A DNA stretch of 64,000 nucleotides from assembly GCA_020632955.1 (NCBI GenBank), contig JACKEO010000004.1, forward strand, positions 293,704 to 357,703, read 5' to 3'. Shown one piece after another: positions 39,863 to 48,577 of the stretch. This DNA comes from Alphaproteobacteria bacterium. Its GTDB lineage: Bacteria; Myxococcota_A; UBA796; GCA-2862545. The position numbers and the translations under genes were made by a program. Under the pieces are notes generated by a model. It was not told the origin of the DNA and searched no databases. It saw only the letters and a program-made list of their open reading frames with translations. How positions within the stretch are numbered: the stretch's first letter is position 1; every line of letters starts with the position of its first letter.

Positions 39863-42519
39863 TCCTCCAGCGCGTGGTGGTGCGGAACCTCAAGGGCATC
39901 GAGGCGGCCGAGTTCTCGCCGCTGTCCGAGCGCCTCAACCTCTTCTGCGGCCCCAACGAGTCCGGGAAGTCCACGCTGGTGGAGGCCCTGCACCTCGGGC
40001 TGTTCGAGCGGTCGGGCGGCCAGGGCGAGTCGAAGAAGGAGCTCCAGTCCTGGGGGGGCTCCGAGGCCCCCGAGATCGAGATCGACTTCCTCGACGACGA
40101 GGGCGAGAGCTGGCGCGTCACCAAGCGCTTCCTCCACCGCGCCGGCACCACGCTGGCCGGCCGGAACGTGGTGCTGCGCGACACCGACGACGCAGAGAAG
40201 CGCCTCCGTGAGCTGGTGGGCACCCGGGAGCCGGGCCCCCGCGGCTACAAGGAGACCGATCTGGGCATCTGGCCGCTGCTGTGGGTGAAGCAGGGCCTGT
40301 CGTCGGTGCCGGTGAAGGACGAGCGCATCCTCACCACCGACGCCCGTGACGCCCTGGGCGCCTCGCTCGCCGGCCAGACGGGCGAGGTGGCGGCGGGCCC
40401 CACGGGCAAGCGGGTGCGCGAGCTGGTGGCCCAGGAGCGGGCCCGCTTCTGGACCGACACCGGCCGCGAGAACAAGGAGCTGCGCACGCTGCAGGAGGCG
40501 GCCCTCGCGGCACGCACGGCCGCCGAGGACGCCCACGAGCGCTACCTCGCCGCCCAGGACCTGGCGGACGGCCTCGCCCGGGCCCGCACCGCCATCGCCA
40601 GCCTCGACCGTCGCATCGCCACCCAGCGCGAGGTGGTGGCGCGCGCCGAGGCCCGCGCCGAGCAGGCCCGCACCGCCCGCGCCGCGCTGGAGGCGCAGGA
40701 GCGCGAGGTGAAGCTGGCCCTGCAGGCGCGGGAGCAGGCCGACGCCGCGCGCGCCGAGCGCGCCCGGCTCGAGGCCGAACGCACCGAGGCCCGGCGGCTC
40801 ACCGATACCCGCGCCCACACCGAGGCCGACACCGCCGCACGCCGCACCGAGGCGGAGACGGCCCGCACCGCCGCGCGCACCCGGAAGGGCGAGGCCGAGG
40901 CCGGCGTGGGTCCCGCGCGGCGCACGCTGGAGCAGGCCCGACGCCGCGCCGATCAGGTGCACCGCCGACGCACCGCCACCGAGCTCGCCGAGCGCCTCGA
41001 CCGCGCCGCCGAGGCGGAGGCCGGCCTCGTCGCCCTGCAGCGACGCCTCGACCAGCTCCGGCTCGACCCCGCCCAGCTGGAGCGCCTCGAAGGGCTGCTG
41101 CTCGCGCGCGCCCGGGCCGCCGACCGCGTCGACGCCGCCAGCGCGCGGGTGCGCATCACCGCCCTCACCGCCCTCGTCGTGGACGGCAGCCCCCTGGCCG
41201 CGGGCGAGGCCCACGAGGTGGTGGTGGCCGACGAGACGGCCCTCGTGCTGCAGGAGCTGGCGCGCGTCGAGGTGCGCCCCGGCGCGGGCTCGCTGGAGGA
41301 GCTGCGGGCCGCCCACCTCGCCGCCACCGAGGATCTCGCCGCGGCGTGCCGACGCCTCGGGGTGGACGACGTGCCCGCCGCCCGCGCACGCGTGGCCGAG
41401 GTGCGCGACCTCCGGCAGGAGCAGGAGGGCCTCCGCGCCCGCGTGGCCGTCCTGGCCCCCGAGGGCCTCGAGGTGCTGCGCACCCAGCTCGCCGAGGCGC
41501 AGGCGGAGGTGCTCGACGAGGAGGCCCCCGACGAGGCGCCGTCCCTGGTCGACGCGCAGGCCGCGCTCGATGCCGCCGAGGCGGCCGCCGCCACCGCGCG
41601 CTCCGAGGCCGAGCAGGCGGCCGCCCGCTACGAGGTGGCCCACGACGCCTGGCGCGACGCCCACGACCAGCAGCGGTCGGCACGGGAGCAGGTGGAGCGC
41701 CTCGACGAGCGGCTGGCCACGCTCCCCGCCCTCGACGCGCTCACCACCCAGGCCGAGCAGGCCCGCGAGGTGCACGCCACGGCCGTCGTGCGGCGCGACC
41801 ACGCCGCGGCCACCTACGCCGAGGCCGGCGGCGACCACACCGAGCGGGGGCTCGTCGACGACCGCGCGGCCCTCGCCGCCCTGGAGCGCGAGCAGAAGAC
41901 CACCCGCGACGAGGTGGTGCGGCTCGAGACCCAGCTCGCCGAGCGCAACGAGCGCGGCCTGTACGACGTGCAGGCCGACGCCGCGGAGGCCGCCCTCGAG
42001 GCCGAGGAGGCGGCCGAGGCGGCCCGCCACGAGGCCGAGGTGCGCCGCACGCTGCACGAGGCCGTCGAGCGCGCCTACCGCGACATGGTCGAGCGCTTCG
42101 CCGCCCCCGTCCGCGAGGCCCTCTCCGAGACCGTGGGCATCCTCTTCCCCGGGTCCAGCCTCTGGCTCGACGACGAGGGCGACGTCATCGGCCTGCGCAC
42201 CGGCACGGTGGAGGAGCGCTTCGAGGCGCTGTCCGGTGGTGCCCGCGAGCAGCTCGGCGTGCTGGTGCGGCTGGGGCTGGCGCGGGTGCTCGCCGCCGAG
42301 CGGCGCCTGCCGGTGGTGCTCGACGACGCCCTCGTCGCCTCCGACGCCGAGCGGCGCTCCCGCATGGTGGAGGTGCTGAGGCGCGCCGCCGACCACCTCC
42401 AGGTGCTCGTGTTCACCTGCCACGACGCCGACTTCGACCGCCTGGGCGACCCCACGCGCTTCGAGGTGCGCGGGCGCCCGGCACGCACCCGGCGCACCCC
42501 CCGTCACACCGACGCCTGA
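39859..42519 (+). CDS. SMC/Rad50-like ATPase, SbcC/YhaN type
   Basis: An 886-aa partner of the nuclease at 38777. Walker A is GPNESGKST (residues 31-39), the signature is ALSGGAREQLG, and Walker B is RLPVVLDDAL near the C-terminus. Between them are two long Ala/Glu/Arg coiled coils. The coil midpoint lacks the CxxC zinc hook of Rad50/SbcC; instead residues about 430-480 (TALVVDGSPLAAGEAHEVVV, ETALVLQELARVEVRPG) look like a small beta domain, as in YhaN-type ATPases. ATP-driven conformational change would gate the nuclease. The ATG overlaps the nuclease stop by 4 bases. Confidence 0.9.
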   Translation: MILQRVVVRNLKGIEAAEFSPLSERLNLFCGPNESGKSTLVEALHLGLFERSGGQGESKKELQSWGGSEAPEIEIDFLDDEGESWRVTKRFLHRAGTTLAGRNVVLRDTDDAEKRLRELVGTREPGPRGYKETDLGIWPLLWVKQGLSSVPVKDERILTTDARDALGASLAGQTGEVAAGPTGKRVRELVAQERARFWTDTGRENKELRTLQEAALAARTAAEDAHERYLAAQDLADGLARARTAIASLDRRIATQREVVARAEARAEQARTARAALEAQEREVKLALQAREQADAARAERARLEAERTEARRLTDTRAHTEADTAARRTEAETARTAARTRKGEAEAGVGPARRTLEQARRRADQVHRRRTATELAERLDRAAEAEAGLVALQRRLDQLRLDPAQLERLEGLLLARARAADRVDAASARVRITALTALVVDGSPLAAGEAHEVVVADETALVLQELARVEVRPGAGSLEELRAAHLAATEDLAAACRRLGVDDVPAARARVAEVRDLRQEQEGLRARVAVLAPEGLEVLRTQLAEAQAEVLDEEAPDEAPSLVDAQAALDAAEAAAATARSEAEQAAARYEVAHDAWRDAHDQQRSAREQVERLDERLATLPALDALTTQAEQAREVHATAVVRRDHAAATYAEAGGDHTERGLVDDRAALAALEREQKTTRDEVVRLETQLAERNERGLYDVQADAAEAALEAEEAAEAARHEAEVRRTLHEAVERAYRDMVERFAAPVREALSETVGILFPGSSLWLDDEGDVIGLRTGTVEERFEALSGGAREQLGVLVRLGLARVLAAERRLPVVLDDALVASDAERRSRMVEVLRRAADHLQVLVFTCHDADFDRLGDPTRFEVRGRPARTRRTPRHTDA

Positions 42520-42640
42520 TCGCCACCGGACGCTGCGGGCGCCTGCGTGACCAAGGCGTCATAATGTGCCGAACGAACGATCGAACCGGCGGACGGCCTG
42601 CTAGGATGCGCCCCGCCGCCCCCTCGCCCTCGAGGTCCCC

Positions 42641-44326
42641 ATGCCGCGCCACCACCTCCGACGCGCACGGTGGAGCCAGGTCGCCGTCGGCCTGCTCGCC
42701 GTGGCCTGCGCCACGCCGGAGGTCGAGCCGTCCGACAAGGACTCCGACACCGTCGACGACACCCCCGTGGTCGATCCCGGTCCCGCCCCCGTGCCCGAGG
42801 GCGTGGCGCCGGTCCTCCGTCGCCTGTCGCAGACGCAGTACGAGCACGCCATCCGCGACCTGGTGGGCGACGGGGTCTACGTCCCCGCGCAGATCGAGGT
42901 CAGCCAGCGCATCGACGGCCTCGACGCCCTGGGCGACGCCACCGTGGCCCTGTCGCCCCGCGGGGTCTCCCGCTTCTCCGACACCGCCTACAGCGTGGCC
43001 GCCGAGGCCATGGGGCCCGAGCGCCGCGACGGCCTCGTCACCTGCACCCCCAGCGCGGCGGTCGACGCGGGCTGTGCCCGCACCTTCCTCGCCGACTTCG
43101 CGCGCCGCGCCTGGCGTCGCACCCTCACGGCCGACGAGCTCGACGTGCTGGTCGACCTGTCGACGTCCTCCGCCGCGGTGCTCGAGGCCGAGCTGGCCGA
43201 CGGCACCCCCGCCACCGAGGCCTTCTACGAGGGCCTCGAGTACGGCGTCTCGGCCGTGCTGCAGGCCCCCGACTTCCTGCTCCGCGTCGAGCTCGGCGAG
43301 GGCGGCAGCTACACCGGCTTCGAGATGGCCTCGCGGCTGTCCTTCCTGCTCTGGGACACCATCCCCGACGACCTCCTCCTCGACGCGGCCGAGGCCGGCG
43401 AGCTCGACACCCCCGAGGGGCTCGACGCCCAGGTCGAGCGCATGATCGCCGACCCGCGCGCCCACGACGGCCTGCGCGCCTGGGTCACCGACGTGCTGTG
43501 GCTCGCCCACGTGTCCGAGCTGCAGAAGGATCCGAGCGTCTTCATCCAGGTCAGCGACGACTTCTTCCCGTCCTCGGTGGAGGAGACGCTGCGCTTCGTC
43601 GACCACCTGGTCTTCGGGGCCGACGCCGACTTCCGCGACCTGCTCACGTCGCGCACCACCTTCCTCGATCGCACGCTGGCCCGCGTCTACGACGTGCGCG
43701 CGCCGTCGCGGGAGGGCTTCGGCCTGGCCGAGCTCGACCCCGAGGGTCCGCGCGCCGGCCTGCTCGGCCAGGCCTCCATCCTGGCCCTGTACGCCCACCC
43801 CACGTCCACCAGCGCCACGCTGCGCGGCAAGTTCGTGCGCCAGACGCTGCTCTGCCAGACGATCCGGCCGCCGCCGTCCAACGTCGACACCTCGATCCCC
43901 GAGCCCACCCCCGACGCGCCCACGCTGCGCGACCGCCTGGACTCGCACCTCGAGAACCCCGCCTGCTCCTCCTGCCACCTCGACATGGATCCCATCGGGC
44001 TGGGCATGGAGGAGTTCGACGGCATCGGCGGCTTCCGCGAGACGGAGGCCGGCGCCGACATCGACGTCACGGGCGACCTCGACGGCGCCCCCTTCGACGG
44101 GCTCGCCGAGCTGGGCACCACCATCCGCGCCCACGACGACTTCGTCCCCTGCATGGTCGACCAGGTCACGCGCTACGCGCTGGGCCGCGAGATCGACGCC
44201 GCCGACGCCGACGCCGTCCACTGGCTGGAGCAGCGCTTCGCCGCCAGCGGCTACCGCATGAAGTCCCTGTGGGTCGACCTGGTGACGAGCCCGCTCTACC
44301 GCCGCGTGGCGGAGGTGGTCCCATGA
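42641..44326 (+). CDS. DUF1592/DUF1588/DUF1585 lipoprotein with CxxCH motif
   Basis: A 561-aa lipoprotein (lipobox LLAVAC). Domain order is as in planctomycete/myxobacterial PSD-type proteins: DUF1587-like (LRRLSQTQYEHAIRDLVG), DUF1595/1592 (ARRAWRRTLTADELDVLV, SRLSFLLWDTIPDDLLLDAA), DUF1588 with NPACSSCHLDMDPIG and MEEFDGIG, and the DUF1585 end (YALGREIDAADADAV). CSSCH is a c-type haem-binding motif form, so a haem may be attached. It is first in a three-gene operon; the next ATG lies in its stop (ATGA). The biological role of the DUF1592-DUF1552 pair is unknown, though oxidative breakdown of polymers has been proposed for related genes. Confidence 0.93.
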   Translation: MPRHHLRRARWSQVAVGLLAVACATPEVEPSDKDSDTVDDTPVVDPGPAPVPEGVAPVLRRLSQTQYEHAIRDLVGDGVYVPAQIEVSQRIDGLDALGDATVALSPRGVSRFSDTAYSVAAEAMGPERRDGLVTCTPSAAVDAGCARTFLADFARRAWRRTLTADELDVLVDLSTSSAAVLEAELADGTPATEAFYEGLEYGVSAVLQAPDFLLRVELGEGGSYTGFEMASRLSFLLWDTIPDDLLLDAAEAGELDTPEGLDAQVERMIADPRAHDGLRAWVTDVLWLAHVSELQKDPSVFIQVSDDFFPSSVEETLRFVDHLVFGADADFRDLLTSRTTFLDRTLARVYDVRAPSREGFGLAELDPEGPRAGLLGQASILALYAHPTSTSATLRGKFVRQTLLCQTIRPPPSNVDTSIPEPTPDAPTLRDRLDSHLENPACSSCHLDMDPIGLGMEEFDGIGGFRETEAGADIDVTGDLDGAPFDGLAELGTTIRAHDDFVPCMVDQVTRYALGREIDAADADAVHWLEQRFAASGYRMKSLWVDLVTSPLYRRVAEVVP

Positions 44327-45642
44327 AGCACATCGATCGTCGCGCCGTCCTCCGCGGCCTGTTCGGCGGCGCCGCCGTCTCGATCGGCCTGCCGCCCCTC
44401 GAGGCGATGATGAACGCGTCGGGCACCGCGTGGGCCGACGGCGGCAACTTCCCGCAGCGCTTCGTGCTCTGGACCTGGGGCAACGGCATCGTTCCGGGCC
44501 AGTGGGTGCCCGCCGAGGTGGGCGAGGGCGACGCCTGGAAGCTGTCGCCGGAGCTCGAGCCGCTCGCCGCGCTCAAGCGCAAGGTGGCCGTGGTCACGGG
44601 CACCGAGGTGCGCGCGATCAACTCGATCCCCCACTACTCGGGCCTGGGTCCCTTCCTCTCGGGCTTCGTGCAGATCGGCGAGGAGGGCGCCCACACCTCG
44701 GGCGGTCCCACCATCGATCAGGTGATCGCCGAGGAGATCGGCAAGGACACCACCTTCCAGTCGATCGAGACGGGCGCCTACTACAGCGATGGCCTGGCCT
44801 TCCGCGGCCCCAACCAGCCGCTGCCGCCCGAGCGCGACCCGGCGGTGCTCTTCCGCTCGCTGTTCGGCGAGGCCTTCCGCGCGCCCGGCGAGGACACCCG
44901 CATCGACCCCCGCCTGGCGCTGCGCCAGAGCGTGCTCGACAGCGTGGTGGGCCGCATCGAGAGCCTGCAGGGCCGCCTCGGGTCGTCCGACAAGGCCCGC
45001 CTCGACGCCCACCTCACCGGCATCCGCGAGATCGAGCGCCGCATCGCCAAGCTGGCCGAGGGTCCGCCCGACTACGAGAGCTGCGCGCGTCCGGCGAGCC
45101 CGCTGTCGCGCGAGCAGCTCGCCGAGGACCCCTTCGAGGTGCACGCCGTGATGGCGCGCCTCGTGGCCATGGCCTTCGCCTGCGACCAGACCCGCGTGGC
45201 CTCGCACTGCTTCATCCGGCCCGTGGGCAACTACCAGTTCCCGGGCACCACCGAGGGCCACCACCAGCTCACGCACAACGAGCCGGGCGACCAGCCCATG
45301 GTCCACGCGAACACGGTGAAGCAGATCGAGGCCCTCGCCACCTTCTGCACCGCGCTCGACGAGGTGGCGGAGGGCTCCGAGACGCTGCTCGACCACACCA
45401 TCGTGCTCGGCACCTCCGACGTGTCCCTCGGCAAGACCCACGCCATCGACGAGTGGCCCACCGTGATCGTCGGCTCCGGGTCGGGCACGATCCGCACCGA
45501 CGTGCACTACCGGTCCACCACGAAGGAGAACGCGCTGAAGGTGCCGCTCACGGTCATCCGCGCCATGGGCATCGCCCGTCCCTCCTTCGGCAAGGACGAC
45601 GGCTACACGGAAGACTCCCTGGGCGCGCTGGAGAAGGTCTGA
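44323..45642 (+). CDS. DUF1552 domain secreted protein
   Basis: A 439-aa protein with a twin-arginine-like signal (IDRRAVLRGLFGGAAVSIGL), so probably exported folded by Tat. The body is DUF1552: RFVLWTWGNGIVPGQWVP, GPTIDQVIAEEIG, LAEDPFEVHAVMARLVAMAF, VGNYQFPGTTEGHHQLTHNE, and a sulfatase-like end (HTIVLGTSDVSLGKTH). Such proteins belong near the alkaline-phosphatase-like fold and nearly always follow a DUF1592 gene. Coupled by ATGA to that gene upstream, and by TGATG to the lipoprotein downstream. Function unknown; the conserved pairing implies the two act together outside the cytoplasm. Confidence 0.92.
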   Translation: MKHIDRRAVLRGLFGGAAVSIGLPPLEAMMNASGTAWADGGNFPQRFVLWTWGNGIVPGQWVPAEVGEGDAWKLSPELEPLAALKRKVAVVTGTEVRAINSIPHYSGLGPFLSGFVQIGEEGAHTSGGPTIDQVIAEEIGKDTTFQSIETGAYYSDGLAFRGPNQPLPPERDPAVLFRSLFGEAFRAPGEDTRIDPRLALRQSVLDSVVGRIESLQGRLGSSDKARLDAHLTGIREIERRIAKLAEGPPDYESCARPASPLSREQLAEDPFEVHAVMARLVAMAFACDQTRVASHCFIRPVGNYQFPGTTEGHHQLTHNEPGDQPMVHANTVKQIEALATFCTALDEVAEGSETLLDHTIVLGTSDVSLGKTHAIDEWPTVIVGSGSGTIRTDVHYRSTTKENALKVPLTVIRAMGIARPSFGKDDGYTEDSLGALEKV

Positions 45643-46559
45643 TGCCACACCGCAGCCTGCCCCTGCTCCTCCTCCTGGCGTGCGCGCCGGGCGCGTCCGA
45701 CGACACCCTCGACACCGACGACGGCACGCCCGACGCCCCCGCGCGCGTGTCCGAGCCCGAGGTGGTGCTCGCCACCACGCTGTCCTTCGCGCGCGCCAAC
45801 GCCGGCGTGTCGGCGGGCTTCGACCTCGATGGCTCCGCCGAGAGCGGCGTCGATGCCTGCGGCCCTGCCGATTACGTCGACCCCGCCGGCCACGCGGGCA
45901 TCGACAACGCCTTCGCCGCGCTGCTGCCCATCATCGAGACCACGGGCGGGCAGGCCCTCAAGGACCTCGTGCAGGACGCCGTCGACAGCGGCGAGCTGCT
46001 GCTGCTCTTCGAGCTCGACGGGCACGAGGACGCCAAGGCCGGCGACGCCGTGCAGCTCTCGATCGTGCGCGGCGCGGGGCGTCCCACCCTGGGCGGCGAC
46101 GGCGTGATCCTGCCCAGCCAGACCTTCGACCGCCGCCTCGACCTGCCGGCGGCCGAGGTCACCACCGCCGTGCTCCAGGACGACGGCAGCATCCTCGGCG
46201 AGGGCTTCGACCTGCGCCTGCCGCTGCACGTCTTCGACGAGACCATCGACCTCACCCTGCAGGACGGCCACGTGCGGCTCGTGCCGCTGGGCGACGGCCG
46301 GTGGTCGGGCACGGTGGGCGGCGCCATCCTCACGCAGGAGGTGGCCGACAACGTGCTGGGCTTCGACGCCGTGCCCTCCAGCCTGATCAACGCGATCACC
46401 GGTGCGCTGGAGCTGGTGGCCGATCTCGACCCGGCCGACGAGGGCAGCTGCACGCACATGTCGGCGGTGATGCTCTTCGACGGCGCGCCCGCCTTCCTCT
46501 TCGCCGACGAGGGCGAGGGCGTCGACACGGGCACCGGGGACGACGCCGCTGGCGGCTGA
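45642..46559 (+). CDS. Lipoprotein, third gene of the DUF1592-DUF1552 operon
   Basis: A 305-aa lipoprotein (lipobox LLLLLAC) with an Asp/Thr-rich linker (DDTLDTDDGTPDAP) and a mature domain of about 260 residues. The domain has ESGVDACGPADYVDPAGHAG near the start and a pattern of strands (VLQDDGSILGEGFDLRLPLH, LTLQDGHVRLVPLGDGRWSG) that reads as a single beta-domain. It ends with an acidic tail. Similar acidic-linker proteins accompany DUF1592/DUF1552 pairs in myxobacteria by my recollection. The ATG overlaps the previous stop by one base, so it is surely co-expressed. No enzymatic motif is seen. Confidence 0.8.
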   Translation: MPHRSLPLLLLLACAPGASDDTLDTDDGTPDAPARVSEPEVVLATTLSFARANAGVSAGFDLDGSAESGVDACGPADYVDPAGHAGIDNAFAALLPIIETTGGQALKDLVQDAVDSGELLLLFELDGHEDAKAGDAVQLSIVRGAGRPTLGGDGVILPSQTFDRRLDLPAAEVTTAVLQDDGSILGEGFDLRLPLHVFDETIDLTLQDGHVRLVPLGDGRWSGTVGGAILTQEVADNVLGFDAVPSSLINAITGALELVADLDPADEGSCTHMSAVMLFDGAPAFLFADEGEGVDTGTGDDAAGG

Positions 46560-46590
46560 TCCCGGCCGTCCGGATCCCGCCACGCTGCGG

Positions 46591-47298
46591 GTGACGACGA
46601 GCGAGCGACCCACCCGCGCCCAGCGCGCCCGCGCCGCCGCACTCGGGGCCCGCGGTGGCTGGCCCGTGGTGCCCCACACGGCCCACGACGAGGGCCTGCG
46701 CCTGGTGGTCACCCGGGGGGCGCTGGAGGTGCGCTGGCGCGACCAGGCATGGCGCTGGCACCCCGGCATGGCCCACACCCTCGCCGCCGCCGGCGCGGCG
46801 CATCCGTGGGTGCGGCTCGGCGAGCTGCGTCCCGGGGACCGGGTGGTGGACTGCACGCTCGGCCTCGGCGTGGACGCCTGCTTCCTGGCCGACTGGACGG
46901 GCGAGCGCGTCCTCGGCATCGAGATCAGCCCGATCGTGGCCACGCTGGCCGAGGAGGGCCTGGCCGACCGGGCCGTCGACGTGGTGCAGGGCGACGCCAC
47001 CGCCGTCCTGGCGGCCCTCCCGCCCGGGTCGGTGGACGTGGTGATCGCCGACCCGATGTTCCCGGCCGATGTGCAGACCCGGAGCACCTCGCTCGACCTG
47101 CTCCACGCCCTGGGGCACCCCGCCAGCCTCGACCACGCCTGGCTGGCCCAGGCGCAGCGGGTGGCCCGGCGTGCCGTGCTGCTCAAGGACGCCGCCGGCA
47201 ACGACCTGCTCGAGCGCCTCGGCGCGCCCGTCATCCGGCAGCGACGCGACCGCTGGACGCGCTGGGGCGCCTGGCGCCGCGGCCCCGAGGGATGGTGA
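46591..47298 (+). CDS. RsmJ-like class I SAM-dependent methyltransferase
   Basis: A 235-aa cytoplasmic enzyme. The SAM-binding motif is VVDCTLGLGVDACFLADWTG, followed by EISPIVATLAEEGL and the motif VDVVIADPMFP, whose DPMFP matches the DPMYP of RsmJ (16S rRNA m2G1516 methyltransferase, DUF548). The N-terminal RGGWPVVPHTAHDEGLRLVV and HPGMAHTLAAAG fit that family too. rRNA methylation is therefore likely; assignment to the exact nucleotide is inference. Start is GTG at 46591 as the first residue before TTSERPTRAQRARAA. It lies 31 bases after the lipoprotein stop and is convergent with the next gene (4-base gap). Confidence 0.85.
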   Translation: MTTSERPTRAQRARAAALGARGGWPVVPHTAHDEGLRLVVTRGALEVRWRDQAWRWHPGMAHTLAAAGAAHPWVRLGELRPGDRVVDCTLGLGVDACFLADWTGERVLGIEISPIVATLAEEGLADRAVDVVQGDATAVLAALPPGSVDVVIADPMFPADVQTRSTSLDLLHALGHPASLDHAWLAQAQRVARRAVLLKDAAGNDLLERLGAPVIRQRRDRWTRWGAWRRGPEGW

Positions 47299-47302
47299 GG
47301 AC

Positions 47303-48427
47303 CTACGGGATGGTGAGGCCCTTCTCCTCGCGGTCCTTCACCTTCGTGCCGTCGGCCCCGAGCTCGGTGACGAGCGCGGCCACCCAGGCCGAGGCGGCCG
47401 CAGCGTCGGCCACGGGCTCGGCGGTGGCCCGCACGGCCCAGGCCTCGCCGCTGCACTTGAGCTTGGGCTTCGTGCCCTGGAGCACCGGCGTGGCGGGCGC
47501 CAGCACGTCGAAGCGGGTGGGCGCCTCGGTCCACGAGGTCCAGTGCACCACGGCATCGCCGTCGCAGGCCTCCACGGCCGCCGCCGCCCAGCGCAGGGTG
47601 CCGTCGGGCTGCACGCGGTCGGGGTAGATCGCCGGCAGCAGGCTGGCCGCCTTGGCCGGGCTGCCGGCCGAGTAGAGGCGGTCGGCCACGAGACGGGCCG
47701 CGGCGGGGGGCACGGCGGCGGCCACCTCCAGCAGGCTGGCCTCGAGCTTCGCCTTGTCGTCGGCCGAGGGATCCGACCGCACGTCGTCGGGCTGGATGGC
47801 GCGCTGCATCGCGTCGAGCACGCTGGTGAACGGGCCATCGCCCTTGCCCGCCGCGATGGCGCCCTGCACGAGCACCGGCAGGGCGTCGACGCCCTTGGCC
47901 TCCACCCACGCCGTGAGGAGGGTGTTGTACTTCTCGTTGTAGGTGGACTGGGGGGGGGCCGTGAGCGCCGCGGCCATCCAGGCCTGGAAGGGCTCGGCCT
48001 CGCAGGACGCCATCGCCGGCATCCACTGCGTGAAGTCGTGCCCCTTGAGCGCCACGTGCGCGCCCTGGAGGAAGGTGACCAGCGAGTCCTGCTCGGTGCA
48101 GCTCTCGCCCAGGCGCGAGGCCAGATCGGTGCGGAACTCGTAGGGGATGCGGCCCATCATCGCCCACACCTCGGTGTAGGCCTGGCCGTCCACCGCGGCC
48201 GCGGCGAGCGGCACGAGGGTGTCGAGATCGGTGGCCTTGAGCATGAAGGCCTCGAAGCTCTGCTTGGCCAGCGTGGCGTCGCAGGTGAGCAGGGCCTGGT
48301 AGGCCGCGACGAGCGCCCCTCCGGTGGCGGACTGGGCCTTCTTCACGTGCACGTCGCAGGGCCCGGCCCAGGCCGGCGCGGCGAGCGTGAGGGAGGCGAG
48401 GACCGACAGGGTGCGCACGGCGTTCAT
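47303..48427 (-). CDS. Secreted helical-repeat-like protein
   Basis: A 374-aa protein with signal peptide (TLSVLASLTLAAPAWA) and six or more cysteines (GPCDVHVKK, LLTCDATL, GESCTEQDS, ASCEAEPF, EACDGDAV, KLKCSGEA). The mature part is mostly alpha-helical with an internal rhythm of about 35-40 residues (LVPLAAAAVDGQAYTEVWAM, FQAWMAAALTAPPQSTYNEK), reminiscent of HEAT/TPR-like scaffolds. The final 80 residues look beta. GGAGA precedes the ATG at 48427. No family is recognised. It is convergent with the methyltransferase gene and divergent from the sulfotransferase gene. Confidence 0.75.
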   Translation of the reverse strand: MNAVRTLSVLASLTLAAPAWAGPCDVHVKKAQSATGGALVAAYQALLTCDATLAKQSFEAFMLKATDLDTLVPLAAAAVDGQAYTEVWAMMGRIPYEFRTDLASRLGESCTEQDSLVTFLQGAHVALKGHDFTQWMPAMASCEAEPFQAWMAAALTAPPQSTYNEKYNTLLTAWVEAKGVDALPVLVQGAIAAGKGDGPFTSVLDAMQRAIQPDDVRSDPSADDKAKLEASLLEVAAAVPPAAARLVADRLYSAGSPAKAASLLPAIYPDRVQPDGTLRWAAAAVEACDGDAVVHWTSWTEAPTRFDVLAPATPVLQGTKPKLKCSGEAWAVRATAEPVADAAAASAWVAALVTELGADGTKVKDREEKGLTIP

Positions 48428-48577
48428 GGGCGTCTCCAGGCAGGGCAGCGGACGACCCGGCGTCCTAACCCACGCACACCCCGAACACCGCGCCCCTGAC
48501 ATGCCGTCCACGAGCAGGTGCGCGCAGGGCCGTGGGTGGGCGGGTGGAGTCGGTTATCCAGCGCCGCCTCCCGCACC

